This document shows positions 55,876-64,000 of a stretch of 64,000 nt of DNA, piece after piece. The notes under the pieces were generated by a model. The model worked only from the letters and a program-made list of their open reading frames with translations, searched no databases and was not told the origin of the DNA. Numbering within the stretch: the stretch's first letter is position 1; each line of letters opens with the position of its first letter. This stretch comes from Anthoceros angustus (taxonomy: Eukaryota; Streptophyta; Anthocerotopsida; Anthocerotales; Anthocerotaceae). Where the stretch lies: the NCBI GenBank assembly GCA_010909165.1, contig MU008188.1, positions 723,766 to 787,765 on the forward strand, written 5' to 3'. The position numbers and the translations under genes are program-made.

Positions 55876-56729
55876 TGGTGAAGATTTCTAAGTGTAGAGG
55901 AGATGGTAGAGTTTAAGAAGGTGCAGGAAGAGCATGAGAATGCAGTTTCATTTTTTGGAGAGCGACTTGAGGCCACATGAATGGATTTTCGACGAGTTGG
56001 TTGCCACTGGTTGAAGGGGAGGACGTGAGCATGTTAGACGGCCTAAGGATTGATCAGCAAGCCTTGCTGCCAGAGAGGTCAAATGAGCAAGAAGGGAGCG
56101 TTGTGCAGGAAGGCGCGCAGGACAACTGGAAACCGAGAGGATAAAAGGGCGCCAGTATGGGCGCGAGGAGGAGGCTGGAATGCTCCTCAAGGGTGAGCAG
56201 TCAGGAGGCTGCAAGTGGAGGCCAGCCGTTGGCAAAGAAAGAAGCACGGATGGAGCGTCGGTCAAGCAGAAAAGGCGCCCCACTTGGCGAGGTCAAGCCA
56301 GGCGCCATGGGGCCGGAGGAGAGGCCCTAGGGAGGTAGGTGCGCCAGAGGGCGAGGAAGGAGATGCATCCCATGAGAAGCTTGAGCAAAACAGGAGAAGA
56401 AAATGGCGCATTCATGGGAAATCACTCATGAGGTGGCCATGGGGGAAACAGGCGAGGAGGTCGCCATGGGAGCACGAGCTGGACCTGGACACGAGGCTAG
56501 ACCAGCAGGAATGGAAGAAATCCGAACGTTGTTGGAGGAGGAGCATGCAACGGGCAGCTCAAAAACTTGCAAATGGACAAAGCGGGAGAAACTGGATTTG
56601 TGGATGGAACAACGCCTCGGGCTGCTGGTGGGCGAGCTAGCAGGAGGCGACGTGGTATGCGTGGAAGGAGGAGATTAGAACGTGAAGGACTCCATGTCCA
56701 TGTTATTGAATGGTGAGGTATGAAATTTC

Positions 56730-57412
56730 TTGGAGCACGGAATCATGTTGGATAGTTTGTCTAGGGAAGGGCGTGCTGTCTTTCTCCCTAGAGCTGTGCC
56801 TTATTGTCTAAGAGATGGGGTCTTATACAAGCTTGGTTTGGATGAGAAGATCCGACGTTGTTTGAAGGAAGGAAGCTTCTCTTCGAAGCTTTGCATGCGT
56901 AAGAGGTTGGAGGCCATTATTCTGTAAATCACGGTGAAGAAGATCTTAGATGCAGCATTATGGGCTTACAGACAGGAGAAGGTGACAACCAAGAAGACCT
57001 CTTATTACTTAACATGGCATGTCTCCGATGCCTGAATTTGAAGTACCTACCTATAGAATCATGGAGGATGAGCATGGAGAGGATAGTCGGTGCTAGACTA
57101 GAGTCTTTCATAGAGCAGAGGAACGTAGGGAAGATGCTTTAGAAGAAACTCAGTTGAGCTTAGAAAGGATAGGCATGATGGGAAGTTGAGGAAGCAAGAA
57201 GCTATCATGGCGGGATTTGGTTCTTCTATATGATAGCCGTTATATGGACTTCCGAAGCTTAGGTTGAGATGGATGGGACCTTGAGGTGGTGGCGTGTATG
57301 AGAATGGATCCTGCAACTCGTGTCGGATGGGGATTTCTGCCAACTAGAGTGAATGGGTGGAAGGTTAAGAAGTACCTTCCGAGAATTATCTGTTGTTTCG
57401 AGGACGCAAACA
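56730..57412 (+). pseudogene. Element E integrase ends; RT/RNase H missing
   Basis: FLPRAVPYCLRDGVLYKLGL and DEKIRRCL (from about 56,770) match the segment that leads into the integrase zinc finger of gypsy elements. The integrase then resumes near its C-terminus: KKILDAALWAYRQEKVTTKK and EFEVPTYRIMEDEHGE, then YDSRYMDFRSLG and FLPTRVNGWKVKKYLPRI, ending 50 bp before the purine tract. Nothing resembling RT, RNase H or the integrase catalytic core lies between gag and here (55,880-56,770), where only charged GC-rich frames occur. The element is therefore deleted for replication functions. Confidence 0.75.
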
Positions 57413-58507
57413 GTGAGGAGGGGAGTATGTGGAGCAAAAGTTTGGGCAACAAGCTTAAATGAGTTCGCTTTGAACAGCCCACACTCTTTGCTAGAAATGG
57501 TTTGGTGAAGACATGCAAGGAAATTTTTTCCTTTTGAGCGGGAGTTAGGACCATGTAAGGCAAAGGATATGCAGGAAAAGAACGGGTCAAAACGACCTCG
57601 GTGAGGAGAAAAGGTAACCTACATGAGTGGTAGGAGGTGTCCTACCACCGTGGGAGAAACTCCTACCATGGTGACGAGGGTAGGAGAGATCCTACCACCG
57701 TGGGAGAATGACCCCAGTGTTTTGATCACCTACCTGGAAGCTCCTACCATGGTAGGAGAGGGTAGGAAGGTATCCTCACCGTGGGAGACTCCTACCGTGG
57801 TAGGAGAGGAAAACGCCTACCATGGTAGAGGATGTCCTACGGTGGGAGATGGGTTCTAAGGAAGGTAGCTTATGTTTTAGGCGGGATAGGCTTGCTATAT
57901 ATAGAGTCTTTTAGTGGACTAGATAAATAGGCCAAAATAGGTAATTAAGAAATTAGAGGCTAATTTTCAATAATTAGAAATTAGAAAATAGGGAAAAGTA
58001 TTTTAGTATAAGGAAATTAGGAAACTAACATCAATGGTGAGAAAGGGCCACGTGGCACACATCCAAGGGCAGGATAGAATGGTAGTTACTTTTCTAACCC
58101 TTGGGTGACTTATAAAAGTGGTCGCAGAGGAGACAACTCGACTTGAGGCGGCCTCACACAGAAGGCGCCACACCTCAAGCTGCCCAAGGCCCCATACAGC
58201 ACCCGTGCCTGTGTTGAGGAGGAGAAGGAGGGCGCAAGCTCGGCAAGGAGGCGGCAGCGCCCAAGAGAGGAAGGAGGAAGAGAAGAAGAGAAGGAGAAGA
58301 AGGTTGGGGCGCAACCCAACACTTGCCAAGCTCGTGAGGGTGCCTAGGAGGGTGGAGCGTGGCAAGATTGCTAGGAAACCGTGCAGAAGGGCTCCTAAAT
58401 TCGTGGCAGTGTAAGAGTCCTGGGGAATTTTGTGAGCTTTCTCTTGAAATCGGGTTTGGGGCCAAGGTGTAAGGGCTGGAGGAGAGCAAGGCAAGGACCT
58501 TTGAGCT

Positions 58508-59400
58508 GTGAGCAAGAGCAAATCACGAGGAGGAGAAACGTTTGCAAGGATAGAAGGTGGCAGCTGCAGAATTGCGGGAGAGGCATCACTTTTCTTCAAT
58601 TTCGTGCAAGTACTAACCAAGGAGGCCATGACCAAGCCTACCATGACCAAGGGCAAGGAGGTAGTAGCCAAGGAAGGAGCGTCCACCAAGGAGGTGGCGC
58701 GAGGCAAGAGGTCTAAGGCGGAGGATCGGACCCCGGAGGGTGGAAATTTGACATGCCCTTGTTCGTACTATGCAGGCCAGCTATCCTCTAGAGACCTTTG
58801 ACTTTCGACCTTGGGCAGAGAGAAAATAGAGTGGGTGTATGGGCGACATTGGTCTTACACCAACCTTGAATTGATAGAGAGTGTTTTGCTAATTTGCAGC
58901 ACGGAAGAGGAATTGGCCGCCGGATAGAAAGCACGGACGGATCCACGGTGTTGGGAGAGCATACGCCCGGTATATGGCGGCGGATAGCGAGGATAGCGGA
59001 ATCACGTTGATGGAAGGAACGGAGGCAAGCGTGCATCAACGCGGATCTTCCCAAGGAGCCCTTACACTTATGCAAGGGGCATGAAGGCTAAGTCTAAGAA
59101 CGGTTGGCGACGGACCAAATCTTGGAGCCCAAGTGGAGATTGTTCACAAGAATTGTTTTGGGCTTGGTGAGCAATCCAAGGGTGTCATATTTCAGCACTA
59201 CCTTCCTCCATTTTCTATGGAAGATCACTCAAGGAGCGAAGCCGGATTGGGGCTCATCATGTATGAAGCATACACCTACCACCGAAAAGTTGCGAAACCA
59301 ACGCGTCGGATGAAGGAGGTCAAGGGCTATCTTAGCACTTATCTAGTGCATTTGTGGGAAGTAGAGGGCTACTCACAAGTAAGGAGTTGGATGATTCCAA
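58508..59400 (+). pseudogene. LTR-encoded protein of element E, globular part (3' LTR copy)
   Basis: Second copy of the segment at 49,932-50,790. The basic start (TKPTMTKGKEVVAKEGAST) and the WRLFTRIVLGLVSNPRV, LIMYEAYTYHRKVAK and YLSTYLVHLWEVEGY words are kept, but the frame breaks fall at other places. For example, the first frame runs only to AGQLSSRDL because two short deletions follow. Family not recognised. Confidence 0.5.
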
Positions 59401-59929
59401 GCATCCCTTTAACATTGTGTACTTACGAGAGGGACAGGAGTGCTTGGTGCTTTGCTAAAGGAGGTGCCGGCAGCACCACGACATTATTCGGAAGGAATCC
59501 TCCAAAGATAGGCCGAGGATGTGCGGGAGGACTTGCAAGGAGAAGTTGTAGGGGATTTGAAGTTTGGACGCGGAGGATGCGGAGATGGAAGGTAGGATAG
59601 ATCCTACCATGGCGAATCCCCGAGGGTGGGAGGTGTTCCCACGTGGTTTGGACCCCTTTCGTCCTCTCATGACAAGGCCTACGGTGGCTTAGTCCTACCA
59701 CGGTGGAAGTAGTCACTAGGAGCACCTCCTACCACGGTAGGAGGGAAAGGAAGTCACGGTTTGGAAGCTCCCAAGCGGAGATAAGAAGGCAACCGGCCCG
59801 TTAGGTGGGCGAGCGGATGGAGTCACGGTGGGAGGAGTTGCCCACCAAGTGATGAGCGGGAGCTCATCATAGGGAAGCAAGGGATGTAAGATCCCATGAG
59901 CAAGGCAAAGGCCTTGAGTCTCCCGGAGG

Positions 59930-60930
59930 TAAGAAAGGAGACTTGGACATGTTGGAGGAGATGCTGCGCATAGGGAGATGTTCAAGGTAGAAGGAGCCGC
60001 CAAGAGGAGAGTTGAATTCTTGAAGACGGAGGCGGAGAAGACAAGGACCTACCAAGCAAGGGAAATTGCGGTAGGCGCGGAAACCCAACGGGGAGGATGT
60101 TATGAGGATGGAAGCTCAAGTGGAGCACTTGGAAAAGAGTCTTGAAACAAGGCGAGGCAACAAACAATCATATTCGGAGAACAAGGCTCTTACCAAGCAA
60201 TTGGCAGCTCGAGAGGAGAAGGTGGAGCAACTTGCTCACATGGTGCACATGGGAAAAGAAGGCGAAGACAAGCAAGTGCTAATGGAGGAAAGGTCAAGAC
60301 GAGAGCAATCTGCGGCAAATGAGGCAGACAAAGGCAAGTAGGCGCATGAGCGGGTCATAGCCACAGTGTGAAGATTAGTGACATGGAAAAGGAGCTGGGA
60401 GAAATCCGAGGCTGGAATTGAAGGAAGAAGAGCTGGAAGAACGGACACATTTTGTCCAAAGATTGGAAATGGAACGAGAAGTCCAAAGCGAGAATGCACA
60501 ACTCCCTAGGAGGATAGGGGAGTTGGAGGAAGAAATGGCAAAGGAGAAAGGCCGTCATGAGGCGGTGGTCATATGTTGGCGGTGAGGGAGCAGATTTGGC
60601 TGATTATGCCCTACAAGAGAGATTGATCCGCAATGAGAGGAGAATGTGGCTCTCCATGTCAAGACCGGTGAGCTGGCCTTGGGCGAGATGCTTACAAAAG
60701 CAAGTGTGAGCATGGAGTATGGCTTGAGGATTACGAAGAATTGGAGATGGCACAACAACGATTTGCAGCCCATCTTCACAACAAGGTGCTCAAGGCCACT
60801 AACGAGTTGTTGCGACTTGAGAGGAGGATGTTGGGACCTCATGACGATGATAGGGAGGCCCTCATGCAAGTCCAACCGGAAGCCTTAGACTTGGAGAGTG
60901 TCCCAAGCAAGGTGAAGAAACTTGCACTGT
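59930..60930 (+). pseudogene. LTR-encoded coiled-coil part (3' LTR copy)
   Basis: The best piece is a 79-residue frame at 60,102-60,341 reading RMEAQVEHLEKSLETRRG, ALTKQLAAREEKVEQLAHMV and KQVLMEERSRREQSAAN, which is clearly heptad-like. After a frame change, ISDMEKELGEI and the later segment (QRFAAHLHNKVLKATNELLR, about 60,750) continue the helix to 60,930. Comparison of the two LTRs would allow the ancestral product to be inferred as a long coiled-coil protein. No known family. Confidence 0.55.
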
Positions 60931-62506
60931 GGAGAAGCGAGTGGGCGGGAAGCTGCACAGTGGGAGAATCACCCGGAAGGGTAAGAAGAAGAAAACTCCT
61001 ACCTGGTAGGAGGAGTTCACCGTGGTAGGAGGAGTTCCTACCGTGGTAGGAGGAGTCCTACCGTGGTAGGGAGGTCCTACCATGGTAGGAGGGCGGAAGA
61101 AGCGGATTCAAGGCTAGCATGGATTTGACAAGGAGGCGAGTACCTTGGCCCTTGCAGAAAGAAGGAAGAGGGGTTGATCTTGCGAATGGAGCAAGAATCA
61201 CAAGGAGAAGACCAACCTCCTAACATGGGTGCAGGGGAGGGGCTCACTTGCTCCACAAGTGAGAGGAAGAGGAGAAGGCGAGGATGAGCCCTGGCTAAGA
61301 GAGCCCGGCTATTTTATTGGAGGAAGGAACTCAAGATAGGCATCAAGATAAGGAAGGGATTCATAAGAAGTCCTTAAATTAGCTTGAAGACATGGGGCAA
61401 GATGCCACTTGGGAAGACTTTTCTTTAGAGGAGGGCATTAATGCTTGTCACCCGAGAGTGTGTTGACTAGCTAGATAGGAATGTTGACAGAGCCATTAAG
61501 GCTCACATAGGTGAATTTGCTAGAATAGAATTTTACCCAAGATGCTTGGATGTCGAACTTAAAATCGTAGGATACACTAAAATAAGGTAAGGCGGTGAGG
61601 GGCGCGCCAGGAGGCTGTATGTGAGGACCTCCCTATAAAAGGAGGGAGCTTGTGAAGTAAAATTATCGTGTCTTGCGCTCCCATCCTCCCGAGTCCTTCA
61701 CTTTGCAGAATTTCGTGCGCCGCAAGCCAACGCAGTGTCTAGAGAGGAGAACGCGCGGTCGGAGTCGGGTGGAGGGCTTGCTCTTTGCAGCGCCCACCGC
61801 CTCCCTTGTGAATGGTTCTTGTCATTGTTTTGCTTTGAGTGTGTGGCGATGCTCAAGGAACTCTCGGCTTGAGGGTAGACTGGGAAGACTCCTGGAGGTT
61901 CTCGCTGTCGTGCAAACCACATAGCCGGCCCAAGGAAGAACTCGTTAATTTCCGGACGGACCCAGCATTGTGCGTGGCGAGTTGGAATTAATGAGCCAAG
62001 AATTGGTGTTAGAGTAGGAGATTGTGGAGGAAGGAAGGGTAGATGAGTAGAGAAGAAGAGGGCGTTGTTGATTGAGAGAGTTGAGGAGGATTAGAGTGTA
62101 GGAAAACTAAGGCTGTGTGCAGCCTAAGGGACGAATCCCAACTGCAAGTAAGAGGGCTCCCTCGTGTGGAGAAGAGTGTCTTAGGAGTAGGGACGGTTGT
62201 GTGTGGGTCGGGGTCCCCTGGCGCCGTGATAGACACCTGCCGTTAAGACGAACTGCAATTGTGTGGTGTCGCTGTAGGTTGAGGTTTGGTGAGTTTACTA
62301 CAAGACGGGCGCGAGGCTGAGAGGGAGCGTGAGAGGGCGCCTTGCTTGTTTAGAAGGCCGAGGTAGTGTGTAGTCAGCAGTAGTGACGGATTTCTCAAGA
62401 TCGACTGCCTCAAGTCTCATGGGACGAAACCCAACGCACGAAACGGCTGGGATAAGTGTGGCCGCTTAGAGGGTGCATCTCGGGAGCTCCTGGATCTGCC
62501 TCCACA

Positions 62507-64000
62507 TGCCCCGCCCATATACTAACAAGTGGTGGCCGCTTAGAGGATGCAAGGCAAATAGTGAGCACACGTGTTGTTGATGAAGAGTGTTTCTTCAAGC
62601 AACATGAGCGCGGGCCTCGATCTAGGTTCCCATTCTTCTTCTTTCTCCTTTTCCATGTGATTAGGAATTCTACCACCAATTACAAATAATTCCACTTTTT
62701 GTTACCCCGGAAGGTGTGGAAGAGTTGGATTCGCCATGATATTTGTTTGGTGTGGAATAAGGTGTCTATTGGAAGGAGAACTTTTGCCGCCCCTCGCCCT
62801 CCCTCTTCCAGATACATCACCGCTGGACTTGGGCTCATGGCGATCGACTCCTCCGAATCATGGCTCTGGCGAGTTCGCGACAGATGTCGAGGTCGCCTCG
62901 CATCAAGCCCAATTCTTTTGGGCTTGTCAACCACGTGTGGTGAGAAATGGTCAGAGGAGGGTGGGAGGGATATCAAGAGAACAAGGAATGCAACAAGTTC
63001 GGAGACGGAGGTGTTGGTGGCAGCTTCATATTGAGATCTAGCTTGCTGGAAAGTGTTGATATGGTGTTCGACGGAGTCGGATTCCTTCATCTTCAGATTG
63101 AAGAAGTTGCGCATCATACTCATCACATCTCTTGAAGAATATAACTGAGCAAGGTGATCCCACATCTGTTTAGAAGTTTTTGCTTGACTGCATTGTCTTA
63201 CCATGTTAAGTGCTAGTCCACTGATCAGGAGGTCTTGAGCTTTTTCATCCCTAGCGTCCCAAATTTCTTTGCTCTCGGAGCCCCACTGTGGTCTGGGTGT
63301 GGACCCACTTACAACGTCCCATAGGTCTCGATTGCGGAAAAGTGCACGATTCGCAGCGCCAAACGCCATACCGCCCATTGAATGTGTCCTTCTCCTTAAA
63401 ACTGTCACCATAGTTGTGATTCACCACCAAGGTCGTACTTCATCTTTGGGTGGATCCTTCCTCTCTCTCTCGATGTTGTTGTTTCTCCTCCTCGTCGTCA
63501 CGCCAACCACCATTGCAGTGGTCACCGCGCTTAGAGAGTCGCAAGCGCCACGCATTTCCTCATCATCATGCATGAAATCGCAAGGAGCAAGGCAAGAAGA
63601 AACCTTTTCATCGGGCGTGTTTGTCGATGACAAGCGCAGAAGGGAAAGTTTGTGATGAAGACAACCAAGATGTTTGGATCAAGATGCTCAAGGAGGCGCT
63701 TATTGAGATCACGCACTTCTCTTGCTAACTCCTCTATGCTTGTTCTGCTTGTTGAACCCGCATTGGAGATGTAAGAAAGAGGACCTTGTAGATTTGGGAT
63801 ATGATCAAGAGCGAGTTCTAATTGCTTTCACTTGACTTAAACTAAAGATAGTAAGCAAGTTTCTTCTAGCAATTTCTATTTGCCTCCTTGATCTTCTACT
63901 TTGATTAGAATAGAGCCAATGAAGTTAGCAATAAGTATGGAATCTCCTACTATCTTACTAGACTTCCTAGCAATTCTAATCTTTGCATTCCTATATTCTA
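62507..64000 (-). pseudogene. Copia D gag and protease start, 5' part of D
   Basis: Read leftward from the window end: TSIEELAREVRDLNKRLLEH (gag N-terminus, about 63,660-63,740); then a 243-residue frame (62,680-63,411) with RDLWDVVSGSTPRPQW, KAQDLLISGLALNMVRQCSQ, TSKQMWDHLAQLYSSRDVMS and VEHHINTFQQARSQYEAATN, the UBN2-type copia gag core. Near 62,560-62,680 a decayed zinc-knuckle area (NHMEKE-like) and LTICLASSKRPPLV lead to the protease, which is cut at the DSGA position by element E. The 5' LTR of D must lie beyond base 64,000. Confidence 0.85.

Larger units (their letters stand above)
48756..62506 (+). mobile_element. Element E: Ty3/gypsy retrotransposon with 5.1-kb LTRs
   Basis: LTRs at 48,756-53,849 and 57,430-62,506 align end to end. 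TGGCGCCGTTGGGACTTG at 53,854, just after the left LTR, is a Tat/Athila/Ogre-style primer-binding site (tRNA-Asp-like start TGGCGCCGTT). GAGGAGGGGAG just before the right LTR is the purine tract. The 3.6-kb interior keeps a gag piece and an integrase end but no reverse transcriptase. The element sits in D's protease codons: D sequence resumes on the other side. The left flank ends GTTGC and the right flank begins TGC, compatible with a target duplication that has lost two bases. Non-autonomous as it stands. Confidence 0.9.
57430..62506 (+). mobile_element. 3' LTR of element E
   Basis: About 5.08 kb, colinear with 48,756-53,849. Palindrome clusters at 57,628-57,850, 59,589-59,743 and 60,990-61,092; TATA box near 61,632; end at GCCTCCACA (62,506). 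Beyond it copia D resumes on the minus strand. Confidence 0.88.

Noticed and set aside
1-64000. tRNA, rRNA or snoRNA genes
   Set aside because: I looked for cloverleaf-like and rRNA-like stretches by eye and saw none that I could support. A covariance-model scan would be needed to exclude small RNAs.

Overview
This is nuclear DNA from a land plant. It is dominated by nested LTR retrotransposons, with a small island of ordinary plant genes at about 29.9-35.2 kb. Plant-type evidence: GT-AG introns, a neprosin-family gene (PF03080), GNA-type lectin fragments, NHP2 and NUBPL/IND1 exons, Ty1/copia and Ty3/gypsy polyproteins, and degenerate TTTAGGG repeats. I cannot name the lineage. Introns in two housekeeping genes are only 73-101 bp, which would suit a compact-gene plant such as a lycophyte or bryophyte, but this is not decisive. 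Almost every coding region has small indels. Part of this may be old decay and part may be assembly error.

Region by region. 0-4 kb: lectin remnant, unidentified degraded minus-strand coding, a ParB-like coding region, and a convergent acidic-protein region that meets it at a GC-rich palindrome. 4.4-8 kb (G), 10.8-15.2 kb (F1) and 16.6-20.9 kb (F2): GC-rich remnants that look like very long LTRs, each with a TATA-like box near its 3' end. 20.2-22.8 kb: a 1.3-kb tandem duplication of an LTR tail plus part of an unidentified gene. 25.1-28.8 kb: copia element B, bounded by 149/153-bp LTRs and an AAAAG target duplication, with a partly duplicated reverse transcriptase and a nested solo LTR. 29.9-31.5 kb: NUBPL/IND1-like 3' half, tail to tail with NHP2. 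33.2-35.2 kb: seven-exon neprosin-like gene.

36.2 kb to the window end: a three-layer nest. Minus-strand copia element D is split twice. Copia element C (40,288-47,757) sits in D's integrase codons. Ty3/gypsy element E (48,756-62,506) sits in D's protease motif. Joining the three D pieces restores D's domain order.

The most interesting pattern is in the giant LTRs. Element E has LTRs of about 5.1 kb containing their own protein-like region (a globular part followed by a coiled coil) and clustered 18-bp palindromes of the type CTCCTACCATGGTAGGAG. G and F repeat the architecture (very long LTR, late TATA box, different short palindromes); G also has an intact coiled-coil ORF. A second palindrome family, GGGCGCCGGCCGGCGCCC, is scattered over several loci, twice within a coding-like frame.
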